A stretch of DNA of 64,000 bases, taken from the NCBI RefSeq assembly GCF_041262525.1, contig NZ_JBGCCK010000016.1, forward strand, positions 112,156 through 176,155. The letters are read 5' to 3'. Both the position numbers and the translations under genes were made by a program. The stretch is from Streptacidiphilus sp041262525. GTDB taxonomy: Bacteria; Actinomycetota; Actinomycetes; Streptomycetales; Streptomycetaceae. Position 1 is the first letter of the stretch. Each line of letters begins with the position of its first letter. The notes beneath the pieces were generated by a model, which had not been told where the DNA came from, did not search any database, and was given only the letters and a program-made list of their open reading frames with translations. Positions 51,310 through 59,603 of the stretch are shown here, in pieces.

Positions 51310-52893
51310 ATGACCGTCCTGCGTGAAGCCCCCGTAGCCGCGAGTGACTCGAAGGGTCGCGTCGCCGAGCTGCATGCGATTCGTGAGCAGGTGCTGGCGG
51401 GTCCGAGTGTGGCGGCGACCGAGGCGCAGCATGCCAAGGGCAAGCTGACCGCGCGGGAGCGGATCGCGCTGCTGCTGGACGAGGGTTCGTTCAGTGAGGT
51501 GGAGCCGCTGCGCCGGCACCGGGCGGTCGGGTTCGGCCTGGAGGCGAAGAAGCCGTACACCGACGGTGTGATCACCGGTTGGGGCACGGTCCACGGCCGG
51601 ACGGTCTTCGTCTACGCGCACGACTTCCGGATCTTCGGTGGCGCGCTGGGCGAGGCCCACGCGCAGAAGATCCACAAGATCATGGACATGGCCATCGCGG
51701 CGGGTGCGCCGCTGGTCTCGCTGAACGACGGCGCGGGCGCCCGCATCCAGGAGGGCGTCACCGCGCTCGCCGGATACGGCGGCATCTTCCAGCGCAACAC
51801 CCGGGCGTCGGGCGTGATCCCGCAGATCAGCGTGATGCTGGGCCCGTGCGCGGGCGGCGCGGCGTACTCGCCGGCGCTGACGGACTTCGTGTTCATGGTC
51901 CGGGAGACCTCGCAGATGTTCATCACCGGCCCGGACGTGGTCCAGGCGGTGACGGGTGAGAAGATCTCCCAGAACGGTCTCGGCGGCGCGGACGTGCACT
52001 CGGAGATCTCGGGTGTCTCGCACTTCGCCTACGACGACGAGCGCACCTGCCTGGAGGAGGTCCGCTTCCTGCTCTCGCTGCTGCCGCAGAACAACCGGGA
52101 GACCCCGCCGGTCGAGCCGACCGAGGACCCGATGGACCGCCGCTGCGAGGCGCTGCTGGACCTGGTCCCGGCTGACGGCAACCGCCCCTACGACATGCGC
52201 AAGGTGATCGCGGAGATCGCCGACGAGGGCCAGTTCATGGAGGTCCACGAGCGCTGGGCCACCAACGTGATCTGCGCGCTGACCCGCCTGGACGGCCAGG
52301 TCGTCGGCATCGTCGCGAACCAGCCGCAGTCGCTGGCCGGGGTGCTGGACATCCACGCCAGCGAGAAGGCGGCGCGGTTCGTGCAGCTGTGCGACGCGTT
52401 CAACATCCCGCTGGTGACGCTGCTGGACGTGCCCGGCTTCCTGCCGGGCGTCGACCAGGAGCACGGCGGCATCATCCGGCACGGCGCCAAGCTGCTGTAC
52501 GCGTACTGCAACGCGACGGTGCCGCGGATCTCGCTGGTGCTGCGCAAGGCGTACGGCGGCGCGTACATCGTGATGGACTCCCGCTCGGTCGGCGCGGACC
52601 TGGCGTTCGCGTGGCCGACGAACGAGATCGCGGTGATGGGCGCCGAGGGCGCCGCCAACGTGATCTTCCGCCGCGACATCGCCGCGGCTGACGACCCCGA
52701 GGCGAAGCGGGTCGAGATGGTGCAGCAGTACAAGGACGAACTGATGCACCCCTACTACGCCGCCGAGCGCGGTCTGGTCGACGACGTGATCGACCCGGCC
52801 GCCACCCGCGAGGTGCTCATCCGCTCCCTGCAGATGCTCCGCACCAAGCACGCGGACCTCCCCGCCCGCAAGCACGGCAACCCCCCGCAGTAG
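51310..52893 (+). CDS. pccB: Acyl-CoA carboxylase beta (carboxyltransferase) subunit
   Basis: Carboxyltransferase of a propionyl/acetyl-CoA carboxylase complex, 527 residues, family length. The N-half has KLTARERIALLLDEGSF, VYAHDFRIFGGALGEAHAQKI and GPCAGGAAYSPALTDFVFMV; the C-half has DVPGFLPGVDQEHGGIIRHGAKLLYAY and LRKAYGGAYIVM. It transfers CO2 from biotin to acyl-CoA to make methylmalonyl- or malonyl-CoA for fatty acids and polyketides. The pairing with an epsilon gene fits Streptomyces PccB; substrate choice depends on one active-site residue I do not assign. Alpha biotin subunit is not in the window. Confidence 0.93.
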   Translation: MTVLREAPVAASDSKGRVAELHAIREQVLAGPSVAATEAQHAKGKLTARERIALLLDEGSFSEVEPLRRHRAVGFGLEAKKPYTDGVITGWGTVHGRTVFVYAHDFRIFGGALGEAHAQKIHKIMDMAIAAGAPLVSLNDGAGARIQEGVTALAGYGGIFQRNTRASGVIPQISVMLGPCAGGAAYSPALTDFVFMVRETSQMFITGPDVVQAVTGEKISQNGLGGADVHSEISGVSHFAYDDERTCLEEVRFLLSLLPQNNRETPPVEPTEDPMDRRCEALLDLVPADGNRPYDMRKVIAEIADEGQFMEVHERWATNVICALTRLDGQVVGIVANQPQSLAGVLDIHASEKAARFVQLCDAFNIPLVTLLDVPGFLPGVDQEHGGIIRHGAKLLYAYCNATVPRISLVLRKAYGGAYIVMDSRSVGADLAFAWPTNEIAVMGAEGAANVIFRRDIAAADDPEAKRVEMVQQYKDELMHPYYAAERGLVDDVIDPAATREVLIRSLQMLRTKHADLPARKHGNPPQ

Positions 52894-52962
52894 GTCTCGG
52901 CGCTGAGATCTGCTCACCGATCACTGCTCACCGTTCGCTCGAAGCTTCCGAGGAAGGCACCG

Positions 52963-53178
52963 ATGACCTCCGTCACCACCGCACCGATGGTCCAGATCGT
53001 CAAGGGCGAGCTGGCCGACGACGAGCTCGCCGCGCTGACCGCCGTCCTGATGGCCCGCGCGGCGGCCGCGGCTAGCGCCGAGGAGCCCCGCTTCGCCCAC
53101 GGCAACCGCCACCCCCAGGCCCGCTGGCGCCGCCTCGAGCGCGTCAGCAGCTACCGCAACCCGGTCAGCTGGCGGTAG
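52963..53178 (+). CDS. pccE: Acyl-CoA carboxylase epsilon subunit
   Basis: A 71-residue accessory subunit that stabilises actinobacterial acyl-CoA carboxylase complexes. VQIVKGELADDELAALTAVLMARAAAA is the signature helix of the family, and a C-terminal tryptophan-containing segment (HPQARWRRL, NPVSWR) follows. It lies 69 nt after pccB on the same strand, the usual order. ATG 52963 after CCGAGGAAGGCACCG. Confidence 0.88.
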   Translation: MTSVTTAPMVQIVKGELADDELAALTAVLMARAAAAASAEEPRFAHGNRHPQARWRRLERVSSYRNPVSWR

Positions 53179-53308
53179 TTGCGCTATCAGGGGCGCGGGG
53201 AACTGCGCGAGAAACCACCCTGTGCGGATGGCCCTGCTCGTTCGGGGACACACCATTTTGGTGGCTTGCCGCGCAGTTCCTCGCGCCCCTGGGGTAGCTG
53301 CAACTGGC
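53176..53308. repeat. Palindromic intergenic repeat, copy 4
   Basis: Overlaps the pccE stop: AGTTGCGCTATCAGGGGCGCGGGGAACTG in two parts, a centre with GTGCGGATGGCCCTGC and CGTTCGG, and a right arm GCGCAGTTCCTCGCGCCCC ending CAACT. One base of the right arm has changed (CCTCGC for CCCCGC). It lies between convergent genes. Confidence 0.85.
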
Positions 53309-53316
53309 TGTTATCG

Positions 53317-53928
53317 CTAAAGCCACTGCAGCAGTCGGCGCATGCAGGCATCCGCCAGAGCCGCCGGGCCCTCCGGCCCGTCCGCGGGAGCGGACGTCGT
53401 GGCCCACGCCTCCAGTGACAAGCGGATCGCGTCCGTCGCGCACGCCGCGATCATCTTCAGTTCCAGCTCACCCCGGTCCGCGAGCCCCGCGAGCACCGGG
53501 GTGAGCTGTTCCTCGGACTCCTGGTTCACGCGGTACCAGACCGCGCGCAGCGCCGCGTCCCGCGCTGCCGCCCGCAGCAGGCCGCGCGTGCCCTCCAGTG
53601 CCTCCGCGCCCGCCGCGTCCGTCGGCGTCAGCGACATCCGCGCCGCGTGGGCCAGCGCCTCGCGCAGGTCCGTGCCCGGCGGCTCCGCCGCCAACAGCGC
53701 TCGCCAGTACGCGCCGCCGGCGCTCAGCAGGGGCGAGACGGCGTCCTCCTTGTTCCGGAAGTACCGGTAGAAGGTGCGCAGCGCGATGCCGGCCCGCTGG
53801 GCGATCTCCTCCGCGGTGGTGCCGTCGGGACCACGGTCGGCGAAGAGCTCGGCCGCCGCGCGGGCGATGTCGAGCTGGGTCGCGGCCTTGCGGCGCTCGG
53901 TCAGGGACGGCTGGAGATTGCTGCTCAC
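53317..53928 (-). CDS. TetR-family regulator divergent from an SDR gene
   Basis: A 203-residue TetR regulator: helix-turn-helix in LDIARAAAELFADRGPDGTTAEEIAQRAGIALRTFYRYFRNKED (the recognition helix is followed by the usual FYRYF), then a ligand domain. It is divergent from a short-chain dehydrogenase with 143 bp between starts, and that space holds two inverted repeats, the common layout where a TetR protein represses the dehydrogenase and itself. GTG/ATG choice: ATG 53928 after GTTCCCGTGAGCAGC. Confidence 0.9.
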   Translation of the reverse strand: MSSNLQPSLTERRKAATQLDIARAAAELFADRGPDGTTAEEIAQRAGIALRTFYRYFRNKEDAVSPLLSAGGAYWRALLAAEPPGTDLREALAHAARMSLTPTDAAGAEALEGTRGLLRAAARDAALRAVWYRVNQESEEQLTPVLAGLADRGELELKMIAACATDAIRLSLEAWATTSAPADGPEGPAALADACMRRLLQWL

Positions 53929-53983
53929 GGGAACAGCCTAATCCGCCGGATGCGACAAGTGCCGCATCTGCACGTACTGCATT

Positions 53984-54002
53984 AGTGGCAAAATGTGCCA
54001 CT
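53984..54002. promoter_or_regulatory. Inverted repeat operator candidate for the TetR/SDR pair
   Basis: AGTGGCAAAATGTGCCACT has perfect 7-bp arms around AAATG. A second symmetrical site, TGCGACAAGTGCCGCA, lies at 53951-53966. Both fall in the divergent promoter region. Confidence 0.65.
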
Positions 54003-54071
54003 CGGGCGTACGGTGTCTATTGATGGCGAGAAGTTCGACGTCAAGACATTGAGCATGAAACGGAGCGGCAC

Positions 54072-54869
54072 ATGAACCGCTATGAAGGTCGTCGAGTCCT
54101 GATCACCGGCGGTGGCTCCGGCATCGGTCAGGCCACGGTCCTGCGCGTGCTGGCGGAGGTCGGCCACGTCGTCGCCGCCGACGTCAACGAGGCCGGCCTT
54201 GCCGCCACGCGTGACCTCGCCGCCGCCGCGGGCACCGGCGCGGACGCCCGCCTGCACACCGTCCTGGTGAACATCGCCGACGAGACCTCGGTCCGCGACG
54301 CCGTCGCCACCGCGCTCGCCGCCCTCGGCGGGTTGGACGTGCTGGTCAACGCCGCCGGCATCCTGCGCTCCTCGCACACCCACGAGACCAGCCTGGAGCT
54401 CTTCAACAAGGTCATAGCGGTCAACCTGACCGGCACCTTCCTGATGATCCGCGAGACCATCCCGGCGCTGCTCCAGGGCGACGGGCCGGTCGTGGTGAAC
54501 TTCAGCTCCACCTCCGCGAGCTTCGCGCACCCCTACATGTCGGCCTACGCGGCCAGCAAGGGCGGCATCCAGTCGATGACGCACGCGCTCGCGTCCGAAT
54601 ACAGCAAGCAGGGCCTGCGCTTCGTCGCTGTCGCACCCGGCTCGATCTCCAGCGGCATGACGGACGGCAGTGGCTCCAGCAAGGAGAACGTCGGCCCCGG
54701 CCTGCCCGAGGACGCCGACTTCTCGCTCTTCATGAAGCTGGCCCCGGCGCTCGGCCGGGGCTTCGCAGGCCCCGAGGCCGTCGCGGGCGTCGTGGCGATG
54801 CTCGCTTCGGTGGACGGCTCGTTCATCACCGGCACCGAGATCCGCATCGACGGCGGCACGCACTTCTGA
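54072..54869 (+). CDS. Short-chain dehydrogenase/reductase
   Basis: Classical SDR of 265 residues using NAD(P)H. Cofactor motif TGGGSGIG, NAAG in VNAAGIL, catalytic Ser in NFSSTSASF, and the YAASK Tyr/Lys pair in SAYAASKGGIQ; DGGTHF end is typical. Asp in VAADVNE at the second strand end suggests NAD preference. The substrate is unknown. ATG 54072 follows GAAACGGAGCGGCAC. Divergent TetR regulator and operator imply ligand-inducible expression. Confidence 0.92.
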   Translation: MNRYEGRRVLITGGGSGIGQATVLRVLAEVGHVVAADVNEAGLAATRDLAAAAGTGADARLHTVLVNIADETSVRDAVATALAALGGLDVLVNAAGILRSSHTHETSLELFNKVIAVNLTGTFLMIRETIPALLQGDGPVVVNFSSTSASFAHPYMSAYAASKGGIQSMTHALASEYSKQGLRFVAVAPGSISSGMTDGSGSSKENVGPGLPEDADFSLFMKLAPALGRGFAGPEAVAGVVAMLASVDGSFITGTEIRIDGGTHF

Positions 54870-54877
54870 CGACGCGC

Positions 54878-54915
54878 GACAGGTGGGGGCGGCCGACGGG
54901 CCGCCCCCACCTGTC
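54878..54915. terminator. Bidirectional terminator between SDR and chitinase
   Basis: GACAGGTGGGGGCGGCC pairs perfectly with its complement across a 4-nt loop (17-bp stem), between convergent stops at 54869 and 54944. Confidence 0.85.
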
Positions 54916-54943
54916 CGGTGAGGGGTTCTCCGACCAGCGGGGA

Positions 54944-56212
54944 CTAGCAGGCCCCGTTGTCCACCCAGACGCCTGCCGCGCCGCCCGGGATGTCACCGTA
55001 GGTCCACCACTTGGCGGTCCACTTGTGGCCGTTGTAGCTCACCACCGCGTTGCCGTTGTAGGCAGTCGTGGCACTCCATGCGGCCGCGGTGCAGCTGCCG
55101 CCGCTGCTCGGCGACGACGAGGGCGACGCGGAGGCCGACGCCGACTGCGACGGCGAAGCGCTCGCCGACGCACTCGGCGTGCTGGTGGGCGGCGTCGCAC
55201 CCGCGAACTGGACGTCGTACTTGGTGAAGTCCCACGAGTTCTGCGGCACGCTGCTGCACGTGCCGGACGTCCGACCGCCGTTGTCGGCCGGCGTGCACTG
55301 GACGTCGCGGTTGACCGACCAGAAGGTGTACCGGGCCATGTGGTTGGACTCGGCGAAGTTCAGCACCGTCTGGAAGTCGGACTGGTAGAAGTACTCGCCG
55401 CTGTCACTGCGGCCGTTCATCATCGAGATGCCCTCGTGCGCGTACGCCGTCGCGCTGCTCCAGCCGAAGGTGTTCATCAGGAGGGTGTTGAACGACTGCA
55501 GCGCCGAGATCTGGCTGGCCGCGCCGTTGAAGCCGCCGTCGAACGGCATGATGGAGAAGTTGTCCGGCGTGAAGCCGTCCGCCTTCGCCTGGTTGAGCAT
55601 CTGCTGGCCGAACCAGCCGGTGCCGGAGGTGGTTCCCGGCGTGGTCACCGAGATGTAGAGTCCCGGGTTGTTCTGCTGCAGGATGTGCGCCGCGCCGATC
55701 TCGTTCGTGACGGCCGTGGTGTTCTCGTACTCCGGCTCCTCGAGGTCGAAGTCCATCGCGTGCAGACCGTACTTGTCGATGACCTGCTGGTACGCGGCGG
55801 CGGTCGCGGCCGGCGTGGAGCAGGTCTGGCCGAGCTTCGTGCCGCCGTAGCCGCCGATGGAGACCGAGACGTCGCCGCCCGCCGCCCGGATCGACGCGAT
55901 GGTGGCGGCGACGGCGGTGTCACTCGACACGGCTGCGGTGCCGCCCCAAGTGGGGCTGCAGCCGCCGCCGTTGGGGGCGAGGATGAAGGCGAGCTGGAAG
56001 GCCTTGAGGCCGGTGGCCGCCATAACGTCCGTCGGGTTCGGCGGGTTGTTGTCGAGCGGCATCAGATACGGCGCGGCGGCATACCAGTTGCTGCCGAGTG
56101 CGGGCGTGGTACTGGCCTGGGCGCTGCCGCCCATGGACGCGAGCAGCCCGCCGGCCGCGAGGGCGGCTGCGCCGACCGTCGCGACGACGCGGTTGGGGGT
56201 GAAGCGGAACAC
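54944..56212 (-). CDS. GH18 chitinase with C-terminal CBM5/12
   Basis: Secreted chitinase of 422 residues. Signal peptide to about Ala33 (SAQA). The GH18 barrel contains VSVSIGGYGG and the catalytic DFDLE (Asp154, Asp156, Glu158) in GLHAMDFDLEEPEYE; the family's first Asp of DxxDxDxE is missing (Leu/His region), but the essential DxE is intact. A Ser/Ala/Pro linker of about 35 residues leads to a CBM5/12 module (TAYNGNAVVSYNGHKWTAKWWT...GVWVDNGAC). GTG 56212 follows AAGGAGCGTCCAG; starting upstream would put the operator within the coding sequence. A DasR-type repeat upstream indicates chitin/GlcNAc control. Confidence 0.92.
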   Translation of the reverse strand: MFRFTPNRVVATVGAAALAAGGLLASMGGSAQASTTPALGSNWYAAAPYLMPLDNNPPNPTDVMAATGLKAFQLAFILAPNGGGCSPTWGGTAAVSSDTAVAATIASIRAAGGDVSVSIGGYGGTKLGQTCSTPAATAAAYQQVIDKYGLHAMDFDLEEPEYENTTAVTNEIGAAHILQQNNPGLYISVTTPGTTSGTGWFGQQMLNQAKADGFTPDNFSIMPFDGGFNGAASQISALQSFNTLLMNTFGWSSATAYAHEGISMMNGRSDSGEYFYQSDFQTVLNFAESNHMARYTFWSVNRDVQCTPADNGGRTSGTCSSVPQNSWDFTKYDVQFAGATPPTSTPSASASASPSQSASASASPSSSPSSGGSCTAAAWSATTAYNGNAVVSYNGHKWTAKWWTYGDIPGGAAGVWVDNGAC

Positions 56213-56313
56213 CTGGACGCTCCTTGTGGGGAGGAGGGCGAGGACGTGACCGAGCACGGTGTGGGGGTGTGCTCCGCTCCAGAGTGGTCGACGTGTTGAT
56301 GGCGCGTCAAGAG

Positions 56314-56341
56314 ATTGGACTAGACCTAGGGCTAGACCAAT
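56314..56341 (-). promoter_or_regulatory. DasR-type direct/inverted repeat upstream of the chitinase
   Basis: On the minus strand: ATTGGTCTAGCCC then TAGGTCTAGTCCAAT. It gives two GGTCTAG(C/T)CC units in direct repeat and an outer ATTGG/CCAAT dyad, as in Streptomyces chitinase promoters where DasR binds. It ends about 100 bp before the start codon. Confidence 0.75.
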
Positions 56342-56356
56342 ATCGGCCATGCTGAG

Positions 56357-57223
56357 TCAGCCGGCGACGACCACGGCCACGGTCGTCCCCGCGGGGAACT
56401 CCGGCCCACCCAGCCCCGCGAACACCGCGAACAGAGCCTTCGCCTCGTAGGCGGGGTCGAGCGCGAGGCCGTGACGCTGCTCGAAGTCGGCACGGAACAC
56501 GTCGAGTTCGGGTGTCCGTCGGCCGTAGCCGCCGAACGCGCTGGTGGCGTCGATGCGCCAGGTGCCGCGGCGGCCGCCGAACGCGTCGTGCTGCAGCGCC
56601 AGCGTCTCCGCCTCCAGATCGGCGTGGACGGGCGCCGCGTAGCCCACGACCTGCATCGCCGCTGCTCCGGCGGTCAGCCCGGCCGCCAGCCCGGCCAGCA
56701 TCCCGCCGGTCCCCACCGAGCAGCAGACGACATCGGCGCCGGAACCGGCCAACTCCTCACCGAGGGACACGCAGCCGCGCACCCCCTCGGCATTGCTGCC
56801 ACCCTCGGGCACCACCCACGCTGAGCCGTGGCGGCCCTGCAAGGCGTCCAGCGACTCCGGCTCCATGCGCGTTCGCCACGCGCTCCGGCTGATGAAGTCC
56901 AACTCCATGCCAGCGGAGGCCGCTTGGCGCAAAACCGGATTCAACTCCCGCCCGCGCAGCTCGTCCCCGCGCACGACACCGACCGTGCGCAGCCCTGCCT
57001 CCCGTCCGGCGGCCGCCGCCGCGCGCAGGTGGTTGGAGTAGGCGCCGCCGAACGTCAGCAACGTGTCGTGGCCGAGAGCGCGGGCGCGCTCCAGATTCGG
57101 GCGCAGCTTCCGCCACTTGGTACCGGAGACCGGCGGGTGCAGCAGATCGTCCCGCTTCAACAGCACCCGCACGCCGGCGCGTTCGGCCCGCTCGTCCTCC
57201 AGGAGCTGGAGCGGCGAGCTCAC
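56357..57223 (-). CDS. PLP-dependent deaminase (ACC deaminase/D-cysteine desulfhydrase family)
   Basis: Fold-type II PLP enzyme of 288 residues, slightly short for the family. The PLP lysine is in KRDDLLHPPVSGTKWRKL, followed by LTFGGAYSNHLRA and the phosphate-binding GTGGMLAGLAAGL. It would remove ammonia and a keto acid or H2S from a small amino acid; ACC versus D-cysteine cannot be separated here. GTG 57223 overlaps the upstream LLM stop as GTGA; an in-frame GTG eight codons earlier is possible. The pairing with an LLM flavoenzyme has no known meaning. Confidence 0.85.
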   Translation of the reverse strand: MSSPLQLLEDERAERAGVRVLLKRDDLLHPPVSGTKWRKLRPNLERARALGHDTLLTFGGAYSNHLRAAAAAGREAGLRTVGVVRGDELRGRELNPVLRQAASAGMELDFISRSAWRTRMEPESLDALQGRHGSAWVVPEGGSNAEGVRGCVSLGEELAGSGADVVCCSVGTGGMLAGLAAGLTAGAAAMQVVGYAAPVHADLEAETLALQHDAFGGRRGTWRIDATSAFGGYGRRTPELDVFRADFEQRHGLALDPAYEAKALFAVFAGLGGPEFPAGTTVAVVVAG

Positions 57224-58269
57224 CCGGCGTGCCCTGTCAGTCCCCACGCCCGCGCGATCAGCTCGTACGAGCGGCGGCGCGCCTCGTGGCCGTGGATGTT
57301 GCTGGTGACCATCAGCTCGTCCGCGCCCGTGCGCTTGCGCAGCTCCGCCAGGCCCTCACGCACCTGATCCGGCGTGCCGACGACGACATTGGCCAGCCAG
57401 GAGTCGACGAACTCGCGCTCCATCGGGCTGTAGGGGTGCGCCTCGGCCTCCTCCGGCGTCGGCACCAGCCCCGGGCGGCCGCTGCGCAAGCGCAGCATCG
57501 CCAGCGCGCCCGAACCGGCCAGCCGCCGAGCCTGCCGCTCCTCGTCCGCGGCGACCACCCCGACCCCGATCAGCGCGTACGGCTCCGCAAGCGCGGCGGA
57601 GGGACGGAAGGACTCCCGGTACAGGTCGAGGGCGGGCACGGTGTTCGCCGCGCTGAAGTGGTGCGCGAACGCGAACGGCAGCCCGAGCCGCCCGGCCAGC
57701 TGCGCGCTGAACCCGGACGAGCCCAGCAGCCACACCGGCGGCCGCCCGCTGCCCGGCGCACTCGCCTGCCCCGGCACGGCGCGCAGCCGCTCGTACGGGT
57801 GACCGGCGGGGAAGTCGGCGTCGAGAAAGTGCAGCAGTTCGTTGAGCTGCTGCGGGAACTCGTCCGCCGCATCCAGCCCGGCCCCACGGCGGAGCGCGCG
57901 GGCCGTGGCCGGATCCGTCCCCGGCGCGCGCCCGAGCCCGAGGTCGATCCGGTCCGGGTGCAGCGCGTGGAGCAGTCCAAACTGCTCCGCGACGACGAGC
58001 GGCGCATGGTTGGGCAGCATCACCCCACCGGAGCCGAGCCGGATCCGGCTGGTGTTCGCCCCCAGATGCGCCAGCAGCACGGCGGGGGAGGAGCTGGCGA
58101 CGCCCGGCATCCCGTGGTGCTCGGCGACCCAGAAGCGGTGGTAGCCCCACTCCTCGGCGCGCTGCGCCAGGACCGTGGTCGCGGCGAGGGCCTGGGTCGG
58201 CGTGTAGCCGTCGCCGACCGTCGCCAGGTCCAGGATCGACAGCGGCGCTTCGGGGGCGGTCGGGCTCAT
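57220..58269 (-). CDS. LLM-class flavin-dependent oxidoreductase
   Basis: Luciferase-like monooxygenase-family flavoprotein of 349 residues of the subgroup usually typed as MsnO8/YhbW-like: LSILDLATVGDGYTP start, FWVAEHHGMPGVASSSPAVLLAHL, GSGGVMLPNHAPLVVAEQFG, DLGLGRAPGTDPATARALRRG, and a WLLGSSGFSAQLAGRLGLPFAFAHHF cofactor region. Substrate unknown. ATG 58269. It is the first gene of a two-gene unit with the PLP deaminase. Confidence 0.9.
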   Translation of the reverse strand: MSPTAPEAPLSILDLATVGDGYTPTQALAATTVLAQRAEEWGYHRFWVAEHHGMPGVASSSPAVLLAHLGANTSRIRLGSGGVMLPNHAPLVVAEQFGLLHALHPDRIDLGLGRAPGTDPATARALRRGAGLDAADEFPQQLNELLHFLDADFPAGHPYERLRAVPGQASAPGSGRPPVWLLGSSGFSAQLAGRLGLPFAFAHHFSAANTVPALDLYRESFRPSAALAEPYALIGVGVVAADEERQARRLAGSGALAMLRLRSGRPGLVPTPEEAEAHPYSPMEREFVDSWLANVVVGTPDQVREGLAELRKRTGADELMVTSNIHGHEARRRSYELIARAWGLTGHAG

Positions 58270-58399
58270 CGTGCGGCTCCACGGGGTGGTCGGTGCATCG
58301 GTTCTCTCCCCATCGGCAACCGCGGCCCCACCCTGTCCTGTTCCCGCGCCGTCCTGGGAACCTTCGCCCCACCCCGAACGTGACACCTCTCACATGGCC

Positions 58400-58453
58400 T
58401 GGTTCGGTTCGGCTCGGTTCGGCTCGGACTCGGCTCGGCTCGGCTCGGCAACG
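58400..58453. repeat. Pentamer-rich simple repeat
   Basis: Runs of GGTTC and GGCTC pentamers (TCGGTTCGGCTCGGTTCGGC and similar) ending about 15 bp before the GOLPH3-like start, between divergent genes. Confidence 0.8.
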
Positions 58454-58467
58454 GACGGGGGCCCGTA

Positions 58468-59097
58468 GTGTCCGACCTCACCACCGTCCTCCCTGAGGAC
58501 CTGCTCATCCTCTGCACCCCCGGAGGCGGCGGCAGGATCCGTCTGCCCGCGTACTTCGACTACGCCGTGGCCGGCGCGGTGCTGGCCGAACTCGTCCTGG
58601 CGGGGGCCGTCCGGCTCGACAGCGGCCGCGCCGTCCTGATCGACCCCGGCCACGTCTTCCCTCACCCGGCCCTGACGGAGGCCGTCTCCGCCCTGCCGCC
58701 CTCCGCCACGACGCCGCGCGGGGCGTCGCTCTCCAGCTGCATCCAGCGGCTGCGGCGCAAGCGGGCGGCCCAGCCGTACCTCGACACCCTCGTCGCCTGC
58801 GGTGAATTCCTGTGCATCCGGGTCCGCGTCCTCGGCATCTTCAGAGTCACGCGCTACTTCTACTTCGGCATCTCGGAACGGAGAGACCGCTGTGCCGCCA
58901 TCTCGGTCGTCATGCACTCCCCGTCCACGGCCCATCGCCGCAACCGCAACCTCGCCACCCTCGCCGCCACCGTCGGCCTCCCGGACCATGGCTCCCGCCG
59001 CCTCCCCCGCCACGTCACGAGAGACCTCATCCGCACCGACCCCATCGCCACCGCCGTCGCCTCCGCGATCCAGTCGGCCCGCGGCAGGAAGTCCTGA
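58468..59097 (+). CDS. GOLPH3/VPS74-like (GPP34) protein
   Basis: Bacterial relative of the eukaryotic phosphoinositide-binding Golgi protein, 209 residues. VLPEDLLILCTPGGGGRIRLPAYFDYAVAGAVLAELVLAG is the family start with the helix that ends in a conserved ELVLxG; LRRKRAAQPYLDTLV and RVLGIFRVTRYF follow, then a helical C-terminus. Bacterial members, common in actinobacteria, lack an established function. GTG 58468 follows GGGGGCCCGTA. The C-terminal third is unusually His/Arg-rich (PSTAHRRNRNL), perhaps strain-specific. Confidence 0.75.
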   Translation: MSDLTTVLPEDLLILCTPGGGGRIRLPAYFDYAVAGAVLAELVLAGAVRLDSGRAVLIDPGHVFPHPALTEAVSALPPSATTPRGASLSSCIQRLRRKRAAQPYLDTLVACGEFLCIRVRVLGIFRVTRYFYFGISERRDRCAAISVVMHSPSTAHRRNRNLATLAATVGLPDHGSRRLPRHVTRDLIRTDPIATAVASAIQSARGRKS

Positions 59098-59184
59098 CCG
59101 AAGGAGGTGGTCGAGAGCACCCTCGCAGGTCAGGTAGTATTTCTGTCGTGCCGAGGCGCGGGAGACCGCGCGCGGAGCACACCG

Positions 59185-59258
59185 GCGCCGCTAGCTCAGT
59201 TGGTTAGAGCAGCTGACTCTTAATCAGCGGGTCCGGGGTTCGAGTCCCTGGCGGCGCA
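59185..59258 (+). tRNA. tRNA-Lys (anticodon CTT)
   Basis: Full cloverleaf: acceptor GCGCCGC pairs with GCGGCGC, discriminator A; D arm GCTCAGTTGGTTAGAGC; anticodon arm GCTGA-CTCTTAA-TCAGC with CTT at 34-36; T arm GGGGTTCGAGTCCC. No encoded CCA. A TAGTAT element at 59135-59140 could be its -10. Confidence 0.95.
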
Positions 59259-59276
59259 CAGTCAAAAGGTAAGTTT

Positions 59277-59320
59277 GACCTGCCCCTTCTTGAGTGATCA
59301 AGGAGGGGCAGGTCTTTTTT
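59277..59320 (+). terminator. Rho-independent terminator after tRNA-Lys
   Basis: GACCTGCCCCT, a mismatch and CTTGA pair with TCAAG and AGGGGCAGGTC around GTGA, ending TTTTTT. A true U-tract, unusual in this genome. Confidence 0.9.
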
Positions 59321-59603
59321 GTGCCCGTGGTGGGAGCAGGGTGGGAGCGCGGGCGCGGAGTGGGCGCAAACGATCACTGGTGGGGCTGTATTTCTCGGGC
59401 GTGGTGGTGGGAGCGGGCAAGTCGGGGACGCGTGAGTGCCGGTGAGCGTCCACTGGACCGCGCCTGAGCCGCCCTGTCCGGTTCGACTCGTGCGCTTCTT
59501 CGGCGGTGGAGGTGCCCCCCTGCTGACGGTCAGTGGCGTACGGCTGCGCACTCTCGGACCTTGCTCGTCTGCCCGCCCCGCGAGCGGCCCCGCAGAGCAG
59601 CCT
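59321..59603. other. No recognisable gene after tRNA-Lys
   Basis: Open frames on both strands show no family motif or ribosome site. No duplicate of the tRNA 3' end is seen within the window; if an integrated element starts here, its other end is outside. Confidence 0.5.

Noticed and set aside
17405..53308. The GGGGCGCGGGG repeats as a CRISPR array
   Set aside because: Copies are single, far apart, about 120-130 bp and palindromic, with no regular spacers and no cas genes.
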